A stretch of 64,000 bases of DNA from positions 30,704,335-30,768,334 of the forward strand of contig OZ022576.1 of the NCBI GenBank assembly GCA_963669155.1, in the 5' to 3' direction. Shown here one piece after another: positions 1 through 14,050 of the stretch. A program made the translations under genes and the position numbers. Source of the stretch: Arbacia lixula (taxonomy: Eukaryota > Echinodermata > Echinoidea > Arbacioida > Arbaciidae). The first letter of the stretch is position 1. The number at the start of each line of letters is the position of its first letter. The notes under the pieces were generated by a model. It saw nothing but the letters and a program-made list of their open reading frames with translations. It ran no database searches and had not been told where the DNA came from.

Positions 1-2187
1 GTTGCCAATTATTCACGGAAATGACTGTGGCTAAAGGCAGTAGACATGGCTGCAATCTTTACCTAGAAATATGCTTTCCCTTCAATTAGTGAACGAGGTC
101 ACTGTAGATGAAAAACAGTGAATCAGATTAGTTTATCACTATAATTAGAAATAGGATTCTCCGTTGTCCATAAATTGAATTATCTATGGCTGGATTTAAA
201 TTTGGAACTGCCAATATTTGGACCTGAAAAACTCACATCTCACGATACATTTGATGGACAGGAATGGTCGAGGGGGGGGGGGGATGGGGCGGTGGATGGT
301 TTGTTTTCCTATTGACCCATCTAACAGGATATCCATGATGTAACTTCATTTATCATCTATTTCCTCAGCTGTGGGTCACAAAACAAACAAAATACAGGCT
401 GTGCGGGTCTGTGGGTTCAAGGCTTACAGTAATGGCGTTCATTTTTGCGCCCAATCACATAATAAGCTTCCGTATCTACGCATAGCTCATTGAAGTTGGG
501 TTTCTGTTCCGCAGATGCTTTTATGATTTATCCAGTTACAGTGCATGTAAGGGGATAGCTGAAATTGAGCCTGCCGAATCAGAATTACCCTACTTAGGTA
601 CAGGGCATTGTACTGTGAGGAGAAGTGGAAATAAAACAGTAACATGAGAACGAGATATGAAGCCATACATCGTAAGTAGGGACCTGCAGTAAGTAAACAT
701 ACAGTTTTGCAATGTTACATAAAGGTTCGTACATGAAGGCATTCAAATTATGGTTTAAAGGTATACTACCCAAGTGCTGATTCTTTCTAACAAAATAATT
801 GTTTTACAGAAAAGTACTACTAGTATACTGAAGCTATGGTTGGCATGAATTAGATTGCCTTGATTTTAGAATGAAGTAAATTTTGTTGAAGTCAGTGATT
901 TTAATCAAATCTATGAAGGGAGAAACTATCTTGAAAAAAAAAACCAAATATGGGAGATCTTAATACATTTTATCTGATCATGACAGACATTTAGAATTTA
1001 TCATCTATGCAATAATAACATAATTTATTAAGCACACAACAGCTGGCGTTCTCTAGAAATAAATTCTGTGCATGTGCATCTTTCTGCTACAGAAGGGAAT
1101 ACATTTTAAAATTGCCATTGTTACTAAAAATGAGTGTATAATTTGAAATTGCTTCACCAATGAACTTTCAAGTTGCAGTAAACATTTGTTACAAATGTGT
1201 ATAAGAATACCTAAAGCATAGAACTCGTTATGGTATTGGGTATATAAAGTTTTCAGAGATTCATCATTTACTTGCAAATATTTCAGTCTTAGTTTTGATG
1301 TATCAAAGAGTTTTTTTTCCCTAAAAAAGATGAGGGGCTGGTTCCTAGACCTCAAATTGCTTCATGCAAGGATTTAAACCAAGAAAATGTTGGTGATTGA
1401 AAGGCAGACATTCCTTGTTGCTATGGAGAATACCCTCAGTGCGGCGCCATCTCCAAGATGCTAATGACGGCTGATCCACCAAATCTTAATCTCCTCCCGT
1501 AATACGGTTTGCTCAATCCCCTCCAATCTATACGGGTCAAGTTTGTGATTCCAACTTCCTTACATCAATCGAGCAAATTGAATTTTCTAGCCTTCAAATT
1601 GAGTTGATTAGGAGAGACGGGGACGAGAGCTGCTGTAAATGTGATTTTGCAGCGTGTAATAATTTCAGGCATGCCATGGAAGTGGCATGCGTTCCCATTG
1701 GTAGAAGAAATACCTGGGAACTGTTACTTTTTAGATTAATGCTGTTTGAACTACTTATCTTGGCTTTGAGCGTATGGGCCAAATATATTTATTAAGGTTA
1801 CATGTTGGCCAAAATATCTTGAAACATCAAAATGCATAGCTTCATGTAGTATAAAATGTAGGTACAGTTCAATTGTGCTATTCCTAAATAGAAGGGATCA
1901 CTGTATTGGATGAGCCCCCAATAAATATACATTTTATTTGTTTTTTGGGGGTTTAATGTGAGGGAGGGTTCAAATTGTTTGTTTCATGACTGCACACTTC
2001 GAAAGGAGTCCCTACAAATACCCATCGTTTAACTGCCAGTGTGACCGAGACTGCAGTTTTGCTGCCTGAGAAGCCCATCAAGGGCCTGGCATTGAGATAC
2101 TGGCAGCCGAGAGCCCTGCCACGCATGATTGAAAATACATCACATCCGTGGGGCCCCATTCACACTCCTCAAGCATCGCGTTCCTGC

Positions 2188-2195
2188 TGACGTCA
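2188..2195. promoter_or_regulatory. CRE-like palindrome TGACGTCA
   Basis: A perfect cAMP-response-element octamer sits in a locally GC-richer block (about 1950-2280) of the region upstream of NAPEPLD. This is a motif match only; there is no evidence of a promoter next to it. Confidence 0.25.
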
Positions 2196-5100
2196 TACCC
2201 CACCGATGCCGACGTCTGAAAGCCCCGTGTCATCCACACCTGAAGATCGGTGAAGAGATTCATTCTTCAAGCAGCAGAAACATTGACATACCATGTACTT
2301 GACGTTTAAACAGTTTGCACCGTTTGCTGTCTCGTTGTCAGGGGCAACACAACTTGTCTTAAGTATGTGTGCGAGGCAAGAAAAATAAGCTTTCTAATTC
2401 AAGAGATTTAGTTACCTGACCTTGGCAACCAAAACATATTTTGTGTATTTTTGAAGTTTCGGGGCAACTTCAAATTGAATTCATTGAAAATTGGATGGGT
2501 GACACAGCAGTAACATATGAAAATATTTTGTGAGAGATTGGCTTGCATTTCATATTATTTTCATTCATGCTCCATTAATACATGCATTGTGAAAATGACT
2601 TGAACCCTTAAACCCAGAAAAAAACAATCAAATGTTGAAACAAGACAAATGTTGTTGGAGGATCCATAAACACAGCACTCTGGTTGAATGACATCATATC
2701 AGAACACTGCTATCAGTTTAAGCATACATTTAAAAGTGCCTGTCTGCATATATCCTGTAGTAAATGTACATGTATGTGTACAAAAAAATATGTGCTGCAC
2801 AAAATCTGAAAGAAGACAGTTTAAGAATGGTTCAATAATTTAACATTTAAGCTGCTGTCTAGTTGATACATATCAACACTGTTTACAATATATTTTTTAA
2901 TAGTTTACTGAAAATCTAGGAAGATTCAGATTTGGTGTACACAGTACATGCTTGTATATTTGAGAAATAAAGTATGAGTCATTCATAAGCCTATATCTGA
3001 GGTAGATTCTACTGGCGGAAAAAAATAAATTTCTTAGAATTGTTACTACTCTTTTTTATGTTCCTGCTTCACTGCGCTTCCCAGAGTGAATGGAAATTTG
3101 ATCTGACAAATTGGTGCTTGAAACAGCGGTGAGCGACTTCAGCAGTGAATGGGAGACAGCAGAGATACACAGATAGAGTGGTGCATTTATCTTCATGTAG
3201 TCAAGTAGAATATAAGAAGCACAAGAATGGTATTATAAAGAATGGTATTCGGCACCATCAATATTTGTATTCGGTGTCCAGAGATCCTCAATTATATACC
3301 GAAGTAACGTTATGATTCATTTTTCCAGGGATTGGATCCTAAACCAGACATTTATCTCCATGCAAGGGAAATATAACTCAAATATGTTTTTGTATCGACC
3401 CAATGTAGTAACTTTCAGTAGCTTTTTTATCTATTTTTTTTACTGTCCTTTTGGTTTGCAACATTTAAGGCAGTGCACATTTGCCATGGCTATAAGAACT
3501 GAACCTAAATGTTGGATGAATACTGTACACACATTTTAGGATAAAATAGTTTGATCGTGTATTGTATTTCATGTGCTCTTGAGGGAATTACGAGTAAGTA
3601 AACTTAAAAAGTGAAACAGGACTAATCCTAGAAAATCCAGTTTCTATCTGACATATGATACGCCAGCAATTACACTTCCGCCCGGAGTCTCAGACATGAT
3701 CTCTGATTCCTGTGACATCATCTTGTGCACCAGCCCCCCTCTCCTCCTCGCTTGCATCGATTTGGCAGAAAAAAATTGTAGACGAGATAAGAGAAGTTAT
3801 GGATCTGGTGGTTGATGTCATTTCTGGGTGGTGAGTCACTCTTCTTGAGTGACAGCCTTCTGCTTCTTGATCATGGCATCTTCCATCTTGTTTGCAACTC
3901 CTCCTTCCCTTCCTCCTCCTTCCCTTTCTCCTCCTCCTCTTCCTCCTCCTCCTCCCTGTTGTCCTCCTACCCGTCCCTCATCCCTTGCCAGTTGTGATGT
4001 AGTCTTCATGTTTATTCATCATATTTTTCATAGGATTCTAGTTTCCAACCATTCTTGTTTTTTCTATATATTGCCGGATGACTGTAATGACTGCATCATC
4101 ATATCATGTTGACTGGCTTAAAGCTTGTTTTATTTTCTCTTAAGATTTTCTGATCATTTGAGGATATTTCACAATATAGATGAAGCACTTTCCATAGAAA
4201 CAGTCATGCTATTCTCCATATGATGAGAATGTCTGAACTGTGTACTCACACACATAGCACCGGGAGTTTTTCTTTCTTTTGAATACTTCACTTTCACATT
4301 GTGAACATATGATGTAATATTATTTTTAGTATGAGATGACACTTATTTGATGTCCAGAGCAACCATGACCAAAGCAATCCAGGTATACTGTAGCATGAAC
4401 AAAAATTGACACAATGAGATATTGATCCCCAAATGTGGGGTAAAATGTAAGTTTTTGGGATAATAAAATCATGCTGTTTGTGTGCTGAATACATATACAG
4501 CAAGTTATCTTGATATAGCAATGTACTGCCACTGTTCATATCCACAAATAACTGTTTGTTGTAGAAATCTTAATGTACAAATAAATGTACATGGAGAGGG
4601 TGGTATGGGAACAAAACATCAATCTCTTATTATTTCATGGACTTTAATCTATCCTGAGTATTTCTAAAATTAGAAATATCCACACAGCAGAACAGAACCC
4701 AGCAAGAACCCGCATAATGAAGCAAATATAGGGCAGCGCTGCAATAATAGGTCGCCATTGAAGCACAATTACTGTGGATGCAGGTAGGAAATTTGAGTTT
4801 TACAATTTCGCGGCCGCTATTATGATGATTATGGTCTATTTTAATCGGTGTGGCTTTATGAGCAAGTGGCTGAAATTAGATTCTATAGTAACTTACACAT
4901 ATCCACCAACACAGTATGGTAAGTAAAGGTTGTTTTTAATAGGCCATAGGTTTGCCTGATAAGTGCAAAATGGGAGCATTTGAAGAGAGGCTTGGAGGTA
5001 GACTCATAAATGCTTGGTGCAGAATGTGTCAACCTTCGTGGTACCAAGCTGTTAAATTCCCATTGATGTACTACACAGGCTGTGGACTATGGTACTAAGG

Positions 5101-5465
5101 GGGTTAATAAAGGCAACTGTAATAAACATGTATGCTCCAGGCAGATCATACTGTACATTAGCATTGAAGATGATCTTGATACAGGTTGTGTGTATTGTGG
5201 AGTAAAGCTGTTCCAATATGTCCTCTGTCTTGAGACTAGATATATACGCATGTGTGTCCGTCAAGAGAGGTGTGGACAACATTCTCATCTGGTTGCCATG
5301 GTTACTGCATCATTGATCTATGTGACACAGAGGTATAGTGACTCACCGTGATGTTTCCTGAAAAGAGATTTCACCTGAGTGGACGGCTACGCAAGTCAAA
5401 TGAATGTTGCATTCCCATGCTGAATATAATCGAGCCTATCTGATGGAGGAAGAGGAGAGGGGAAC

Positions 5466-5472
5466 AGAGAGA

Positions 5473-5522
<50 letters not shown>

Positions 5523-5575
5523 GAGGGGGGGGGAGGGGGAGAGAGAAAGAGAAAGTCAGGGACAGGAAGAAAATG
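5466..5575. repeat. GA-rich microsatellite
   Basis: Nearly pure GA dinucleotide repeats with G-run interruptions. They create a spurious Arg-Glu-rich open frame on the plus strand. Confidence 0.9.
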
Positions 5576-6326
5576 AAAGAGTGGGAGTGGGGAGGAGGTT
5601 GAGAGAGTATGTTGGAGGGAGAGGGAGAGAAGGGAGATGGTGTGAATGGATGGTGTGATAAAGGTGTTGTGAGAAATGCAAATGATCTGCTAAGCTGAGG
5701 GAATAAACCAATCCCACCCCCTTCCTCACCACCATCAGTGAGATGAGGGTGTGTGCATGAGTGGCGGTGATGACATAGTGAGAATGAGGCTTCGCTGACG
5801 GCCAGGACAAATGAACAGAGGCAGTATCAATCCATCCATCGCATGAGCCTCTACCATAGCTGGTCCGTCTATGAGGGAGGGAAGAGGCAGTGGCCGCTCG
5901 CTGGTAGGAAATCGTCATGGCGTTTAGCATGTGCAGGGGGCGCGGCCTGGGGACAGTCTCCTGCAATACACTCACCTTTGCCTGTCAACCAAGAAGATTA
6001 GAGGAGAGTTACATTCTCATCTCTGAGTAAGTTATAACCTGTCATGTCACTGGCATTTTCCTGGCATGGCAGAGGTTTTTGCTTTACATTTTGGGAATAC
6101 TGAGCACTATACCACTTTGAAGGTTTCATTAGCTCTTTGTATACATATGTCTGGTATGAAGGTTGTGTCTTGATGTGTTGGCATACTTAAATTGCGAAGT
6201 CGGATTGATTAGATCAATTATTGCCTTGAACATCCATTAATAGGATTGGTTTCTGTTCATGCAACCTTTCACTGTGAATGTGACCGCTTGGTCAGGAGAG
6301 TCTCATCAGCGCTGTCTTTTACTTAA

Positions 6327-6467
6327 GGTCCCTGTTGCATAAAAATAAAACCATTAATGGTAACTACTATGGTAACATTGTAACAATCAATCAAAGGCAA
6401 GGTTTCCGTAGGAGTTGCCATTGGTAGCAAAGTTACCATTAATGGTAAGTTTCATGCAACAGGGCCT
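6327..6467. mobile_element. Short inverted-repeat element (MITE-like, about 140 bp)
   Basis: The ends read GGTCCCTGTTGCAT at the left and, reverse-complemented, GGCCCTGTTGCAT at the right. The similarity continues inward through an ACCATTAATGGTAACT block in both arms, so the element folds as an imperfect palindrome of about 140 bp. It has no coding capacity. No clear target duplication was found. Confidence 0.6.
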
Positions 6468-7963
6468 GGTATAGGTGACGAGCCTCAGTTGCTCTTGACA
6501 AAGGTTCTTGCATGCAGTTTCTTTTCATAGCGTGAGATGACTATTCTTTTTAAAAGTCTATAATCCATAATTTGATAAAGATAATCCATTACTTTCTGGG
6601 TTTTTTTTTTTTTTATCAAAAGCTATTAATTTTTTACCTGCAAAAGGGCTACCCTGTCTTTAAAGTGGAAAAGAGGAGACAAAGAAATTGCTTTTAAAGT
6701 GCTAGTGGTAGCGTGGTAGCTGTGATTCACAATCCATGATTAATGTTGATGTGCTCAAACATGTGCTCTGGATCATTGATATAAACTATTGATATTACAG
6801 TTTCCTCTCACACAGAGATGAAATATTCCAGATGATATAAAACCAACAAAAAACAGGCGGAAATACAAAAGTCAAGCCCCACAAAGTCATCCATCTGTTC
6901 CTGCCGGTGTAATTTGAAGAGTTCTATTACAGGAAAGACCGTCCATCTATTTCTGTCCTGGTGTTCTGTCTCGGGGTAATTGTTCAAGTCAATTTACCTT
7001 AAGAGTCGTCTCTGAGACATGGTGCGCCTAGGGATGGTGGTGCCCAGAAGTTGTGGGTCAGATCAGATGTCCGTTTGCTATTACCATGCTGCAACTAATA
7101 TCCCTCAGTCAGTGTTTATAGTTAACTGTTTACCCACTACTGCACAGAAAGCTGAGTGTACGCGGTCTTTCTGACTTGATTCAGAAGAACGTTTGCGTTA
7201 TTCAACATAGATGAATAGATTGAACTGGATTTTCACAAGCCTTTTGACGTGTGTGATTCATTCAGGCCAGTTCAGTTGTGGTCAGGGTGCAAAGAAAAGT
7301 TCAGTGAACAGAGAGGACCTTTGTAACATGATCCTTCAGTGACATCATAGATACATGTACCATTGATCAGTATCTTCACTCATATTTTGTGAAGGTTGTT
7401 TGCCTACCTACAGTAATCATGAATCACATTGGTATAATGTGTATTTTTAATGTACACATTGATAGTAGTGTTCTGAACATTTGCTTCACATAAGTTTTTG
7501 CTCCACAGTTTGCCTGACACTGCAACAATCAATTTTGTATAATGCCAACTGCTTATTGCTTGAGCAAATGGGAAGACATCCTATGAGTTTATCGCAACTT
7601 GTACAATAAATTATGATATTTGACATTTGGATAATTTCTTAGAATATGAGAAGATGTGCGTACAATTTGGAATGTGAGTACAGTTACTGTTTCTTGTTTT
7701 TAAGCCTGGAATTTAATGCTTTAACATGATTTATTTTGCACACTTTCCTTTCTTTCTATTTTCTTGATATATTCTGGCCATATATGGATGGCATGGGTTA
7801 AAAAAACAAGGTCAGGGCAGTGTGACTTGTTGATCTCGGAAACTCTTACTAGATTCCTGTCTTTTTAGGAGTTTTTATAGTTATAATTTAACTCATATCT
7901 GTCCTTAAAGTCAGTGCCATGAACTCATAAAGCCTTGATACTTCATGTAGTTGGCAGTACATA

Positions 7964-8188
7964 CACTCCAGCTCAAAGGAATTGGCACAGGGAAAGGGAA
8001 GAAAGGGAAGGAGCCGCACTTTTAAACCGCGGTATATTTTGTCCAGTTCAGCATGAAACACGATGCTCTAGCCTAAAAAGCATCATGTTTCATGCTCAAC
8101 TGGACAAAATATACCACGGTTTAAAACTGCGGCTCCTTCCCGTTCTTCCCTTTCCCTTTCATTGTGCCAATTCCTTTGAACTGTAGTG
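7964..8188. mobile_element. Hairpin MITE, family A copy 1 (Tc1/mariner-like ends)
   Basis: A near-perfect 225-bp palindrome. The left arm starts CACTCCAGCTCAAAGG and the right arm ends as its complement. The centre contains a smaller palindrome around CATGAAACACGATGC. A TA precedes the left end. The ends resemble Tc1/mariner terminal repeats (TACACTAC...), so a non-autonomous element of that group is likely, but no transposase is present. Other copies lie at 22845, 35243 and 40127, with a fragment at 21612. Confidence 0.8.
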
Positions 8189-11059
8189 TGTGTTGTTACA
8201 AGTTTTTGAAGTGAATAAAAACATATAGTACCTAAAATATAGTACTGCAGATTTAATCCACAAAATGAATACTAGTCTGTTTAAAGGCTATAGAAATTGC
8301 AACATATTAAGCTGTTAATATTCATATTCACCTAAAAAATGTGATATGTTGTTGTTTAAATGTGACTCTTTTTATGCAAATTTCTTTTCTATTGAATTTT
8401 GTACTTTTGTATGACACATTAGCTCTGATCTCATGAAGTTTGCTAGTTTATTGTTTCTACAGTTCATACAATAATGCAAACACAATTTGAAAAATCTTCA
8501 TCAAATAGAGTTGTTGCCATACTGTGATATTTTGAAAGGATACAATAGACTGAGAATTAATGTGCATAACAGTCAGGCTAATGTGTTACATGCCAATTAC
8601 CTCTTGATATTTGCTTCAATTTACAATAAAATGACTCCATTTATGAATTTAGTACCATGCACATCAAATGCACATAGATTAATTTAGTCAAATTTACATG
8701 ATTTATTATACACAAGGACACAGGCGACATAATGTGTGAACTAGACACATTAATCGGATGGGTTTGTGAAAGTGAGGCTGGCTGGAAAATTTGCTTCATC
8801 ATAAACATGCAATTATCTTCAAAGGTAAAATGCCAAGGATAGACCAATTGCTGGTAGATATTAAAGTTGAGAGAAAGAGTGAGGGGCACTCATTAACACC
8901 GTACAGGGACATGAAGTGTGGCGCTTGTGTGATAAGTGATAGGAAATTATGTGTTTATGTTGAAAACAGTTGCTATTAAGCTTATGTCGCCTACTTTATC
9001 AAATTTATGACATGTACTGTACACTCTGTTCACAAGCCAGAAAGGTCACAGCTAGTCATAGACAATGATTTGCACCTTTTGGAAAAATAAATCTCTTCTG
9101 AAAGACTATGCATTTTATCAACTAGGCCAAATGATTTAGAGGAAGGTGATTATATTAGCCCATTTACAGTGGGAACCAGGTTAACTCAGGCCCCCCGTTT
9201 CATACTCAGAAACAGGAACCGAGCAAACCCAGGCCCCAGAAACTTACTGTAGAGATAACAGCTTTTTAAAAACTCTTTTAAAGCATTTCTGGATCATACA
9301 TGGATGGCATTAATGCATGCCATCAGTACCAGTAGCTCAATATGTAGATTCTGAGGTTTCTTAATGTAAGAATTCAACAAAGAAGTTCAAAGTAACACAA
9401 ATTATGATAGCACTTTTGGATGACAATGGTATACATGTAAGCAATGAGAAGCAAGTCCATTAACACTGTTTCTTCCATTCACATGTCTTTATGCTCGTTC
9501 CTCTGTCTTTGTTATTTTCTGATTCTTCTTTTTTTCTCTTTTTGTTCTTCATCTTCATCTTCATTTTGATTATCTTCTTTGTCTATTACTACTTTTACTA
9601 GTACTTCTACTGTATGGTAGCTCTTTAAACCTAGACATATTTGATACAATCATTAATATTGAACTCTGGAGGTGGTATTTTTATACATATGAATGCATTA
9701 GGATTGAGCTAACATGTCAGGCCTGTGCTTATCCTGTTACAAGCATAATTTCCAGCTACAAACATAATTCATGCAACTTTGTTCAGAATACTGATTTATT
9801 CATATATTCTGTGTTTAAAATTCTGATTATTTTTATGTTGCCTGTATTGATCTTTGAATATTTTCTGTGCTCATGATGTTAATTATATATTTATTTGATG
9901 GAAATGAGAAAAAAATAAATCTGAGACTGAAACTGAAAACTTCTTAATCCCCGGCTTTTGATAAGCCTATACTCTCTGTATATAGGAAAGTATTATGATC
10001 AGATAGTTCATAAAAATGGCTGACATGTGCACACCATGTTTCAACTTATAAAGTGATTGGTAAATGAATCTAGACGGAAGAGAAATTATATGTCCGTTAA
10101 CATCATCAGATAATTGATCATGAATTAGAATCTGATATTTTATATTTCTGGCAACTTGCATACTCTGGACTTAGTCATGGGACAAGTCATAGTTGATCTG
10201 AATTAATATGTTACCAGTTGTTTTGTGAGATAATGTCGCAATGCCACCTTCTGAATGACTTTATCTGACCATCAATGGAAATGTTAAATTCCCTCTAAAT
10301 GTGTACATGACTAAAAAAATAGTGAGAAAGAAAATCTTTTTAATTAGTATCTTTTAAGACTTATGTGCAAAGCAGATAATTTTGGAGTGGCATCAGTCTC
10401 ATAAAATTAAAGATATGAGAGATTTTCAGTGTTTGAAAAAGGCAATAATATGATCCTAATGTGCCATATTCAACAGGAATGTGCCTAAGTGGTGATATGG
10501 ATATGGAACGAAGCCACAGTTTTAGGGAAAGATCAATTAAATGTAGTTTCAATCCAGATAAAATGACAAAAAATGTGCTGCATTTGAGTTCATGGGGTTA
10601 CCATTAGTAACAAATTGCTTGAAAGGCCTGCTTGAAATTTGCATACATGTACATAGCAAAAATGGTCTCTTGCAAAACAGTTTTTATTGCTTTCCAAAAG
10701 TTTTTTTTTTTAACAAAGTGCTGTAGAATGCCTATGCATATTACAAGTGCATTAGATGATGTGAATGAACTTATATATCATGGCTTTAAAAACGAGGTGA
10801 TGAATACCTTAATATAGTATGCGAATTAAAGTGGATTTATGATAATCAAACAATGTGAGTATCATTACCAAAATACTCAGAGGAAATGACAAAACCTGAG
10901 ATGATTCATATTATGGTGCTTTATGCTTTATGTGGAAGAAGGAATATTGGGGAATGCAATATGAGCTTTACAGTAAATGCATTCACGGAAGTATTGTGTC
11001 TATGAGAAATAATACTATATAAGATATTGGAGGAAATCCCGTTAGTCACTGCATGTACA

Positions 11060-11340
11060 CTGTCGCTCTGACTTCCCTTGATTCTCCACCCTCCTTGCTG
11101 TCTCCCCTCTCTGTCTCTCATTCCTGTTCTCCTTCTCTTTCTCTTCCTCCTGCTTTCTTTCCATCTGCCCATTTCCCATCTCCCCATCTCTCTCAGCTCT
11201 CCTCATTTTCTCCTTCCCTCTTTCTGTCTTCCTCCCTTTTTTTCAGTTGCCTTTCCTGCTCTTTCCTCTTTCTGTTTGTTCATATCTCCCTTTTCTTCTA
11301 CATATGTCTGTCTCCCCTCTCCCCTCCTCCATCTCTCATC
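11060..11340. repeat. Pyrimidine-rich (TC) low-complexity tract
   Basis: About 280 bp of C and T with few purines on the plus strand. The open frames across it on both strands (Ser/Pro/Leu-rich or Arg/Lys-rich) are composition artefacts. Confidence 0.85.
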
Positions 11341-12000
11341 TAGCCTACTTGCTGGTTCACACCCCGTACTCATTGGTCGGGATACATGATATCTTAGTCG
11401 CATCCCCCTGATGACGAGAAGTGACAGAGAGAGTGATGAGAGTAATGATTAACTCTGCAAAGAAACTAGCCACAGTGTCAATGGATTGGAAATGATGGTA
11501 ATTGTTACCATGTAGCAGCTAGATTGTCTTACATAGATTGAGCAGCAGGATTATGATTTATCTTTCACATCTTGTCATGTAAGTGAATTCAAGGCCATGG
11601 TGCATCTAATTGCAGAATATTATTTGTATCTTTCATGCAAGATTTTTTGTGGAATTGTTAAGTGTTTAGTCACTGTAAAATATATTGTATGATTTCCACT
11701 GCCATCAAGACCTGTACAATAAATGATTATCTGCACATTTGTCATATTATCTGTGGCACACAAGTGTAATTTTCATCTCCCACAAGTTATATGTTACAAA
11801 AAAATCAGTTCTAATCTTGGAAAGTAGCTGGATCAGACAGAACAACTGTTACACCTTTTTGGGGCTTGCCATGTAGATGGGAATATACTACTATTTTTAG
11901 GGGACTAAATCAGACTTGATACTACTGAGGGTTATTTTCTTTAAGATGTCTGATTGTGCTGGTTTGCAGATTGCTTTTATATTGTTTATACATGTATGTT

Positions 12001-12063
12001 TCACCAGTAAAGCACATAAATCCCATGTAGAATAAATTTCTCTAGCTCACACAAAGTGTTCAA
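12001..12063 (-). repeat. Remnant of a short TTTGTGTG/GGGATTTGTG repeat family (family B)
   Basis: Read on the minus strand, this carries the pair of words CACTTTGTGTGAGC and GGGATTTATGTGC with the spacing seen in other copies at 13981 (minus) and at 33731, 40402, 44805, 46620 and 49058 (plus). The copy at 44805 starts TTAACCCTTTGTGTG, which suggests a TTAA-targeting, piggyBac-like origin. Confidence 0.45.
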
Positions 12064-13249
12064 TAAAATGAAGCTTCCATTCCACGTCTGGCTGCCCAGG
12101 AAGTCTGCCGCTGACCAGAAGCTGTGCTTAGCCTCGGGTAGCCACCCAACCCCATCCCCTGTCCTCCCCATCCCCTAACCCAGGATCCCCTTCCCCATCC
12201 CCAGGCCCTACCCTATCTCCTACCCCATCTCCTTACCCTTCCCCAGCACATCAACAAACCCCACCCAGTCAGAGATCTATGGACTCCATCAAATTGGACA
12301 ACACATTTTTATCAGCATTTATCTGTTCTCTGTCAGTTCATGTTCATGGGGTGCATTCACTGGCAGAAGCACATCAAAAACATACACATGTATTGTTAGA
12401 TGATGCTCTTCAAAGCGCTTAAGAAATTGCTGAAATATAATCTTCAGATTAGATTATGATTCATTTCAATTCAGATTTTTTTTTCTCACATAAAAATATA
12501 CACATTTCAAGAAAAAATTATACAAACTGTCACAAAATAGACAGATAAAATAATATGAGATGGTACAAGCAGGGATTGAACAAAGCATGAAAAACATTAA
12601 TTAAAAAGCAAGAATTTACAGCACAGACCTACACAGTGAAGAATTACAGACAGATGATAAACCAACCAAATATGTTGCTTAACTGCATAGAGTGATCCAT
12701 ACATTATATGGAGAAGTATGTGTCACTCACCTTTCATTTTCCTATCGTTTTGGCACGTAGGCCTTTACTTCTCCCACGCAAATGTTGTTAAACACAGGAT
12801 ATCGTAACTGTCTGATTGATTACTCACATATATTTCATATTTTAAGCCATTGTCTTGAGGGACACCAAAGTCTGATCAGGGAAACGTCTATACTGTGAGC
12901 CAAAGGTGAGCGTACATGTGACACGCTTACACAACATTCAAATTACACAGGAGCTGCAGGAGATATTCACCTCAAAACCTCTTAGGTGTTCCCGGTTCGA
13001 TCATTTATAAAGGCAGTTCTTTTTGTTTTGACACTTACCTCCATATTATCAGGCAGTTGCAGGAGGAGTACTAAGGAAAGAAAATTATCTTACAGTAGCC
13101 TTTTTTCCTTCTTGTTTGCTGTTGGATATTTTTTTCACTAGTGGATATGGAAGTGTCAGGATCCGAATTTGTTAAATGAGATGAATGTATTTTTTCACTA
13201 ATACTGGGTCATCATCTTTGACAATTGGTTGGTTCTCTAACCACTTTCC

Positions 13250-13770
13250 ACCATAGAACATAATATTAGCCTCCAGACATAACATTGCTGGAGGAATTAA
13301 AGATCATTCTTTTGATTGTAAAACAAATTAAAATTAAAATTGAGTAAAATGGAAGTGTAAAAGTACTGGTACTCTTTATGCAAGTGTCTTGTATAACACA
13401 GCCTCCTGACCTGATTTTGTTGGAGTAAGAGTTCATAGACAGAACTTTCCATTCTAGTCAGACAAATTTGAAACACATAAAAAGATGTGAAATGATAACC
13501 ATTTAATCACTGTTGGGACCCTACTCGCCATGCTCCAGTGGGACAAATTGTCAGACAGAATGATCTAACCAAGTTTTCTTGCAGGAAATTCTCGCTCGTG
13601 TTTAATAAACACAAATCTCATAAGGAGAAAAAAAAAGGGTTTTTAATCGCTGTCGGGGACCCTATAAGCTGTTCTCCTGCGGGACATAATATCGGTCGAA
13701 CACAGTGTCCTCCAGACCAGAGTTTTGTTGGAGGAAACAGTGTCCATATTTCAAGCAGCTGTTGGGGAAG
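13250..13770. repeat. Degenerate tandem repeat, about 140-bp unit, four units
   Basis: Four diverged units are recognisable by a core of the type GCCTCCAGAC...TTGTTGGAGGAA, near 13270, 13401, 13561 and 13708. The last two also share GGGACCCTA...CTCC(A/T)G(T/C)GGGACA. The divergence suggests an old local duplication. The open frames here do not resemble a protein family. Confidence 0.45.
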
Positions 13771-13980
13771 GGGGTTGGTTGACCAGAAGCTGTGCCTGCC
13801 CTGCCCCACTAGCTAGACCTCTAGGTCAGGCCTGAGCCAGTGCATGCGTCAAGCTCGCTATGTGTGCGGACATCCTGGAGCTTGCTTCAGAGGTCTGTCT
13901 AATGTCTGGCTTGGATTTGAGTTGAGCCTCAACCTCCCCCAGAAGGGTGTAGCTGGGAATTAACTCTCTATGTCCTACAT

Positions 13981-14050
13981 GTGCATTTACTCACTAGTAA
14001 TACACACAAATCCCATTGAGCTGCATTCGTCTTTTACTGAAAGGGGTAAC
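13981..14050 (-). repeat. Family B repeat remnant
   Basis: Contains the minus-strand word AATGGGATTTGTGTGTATTAC, shared up to small changes with the plus-strand copy at 33731. The right part ends near GGGGTAACCC. Only a fragment of the family can be seen. Confidence 0.45.

Noticed and set aside
5404..5975. Arg/Glu-rich plus frame and a 139-codon minus frame
   Set aside because: The first is a GA repeat; the second overlaps it and shows no family resemblance or exon structure.
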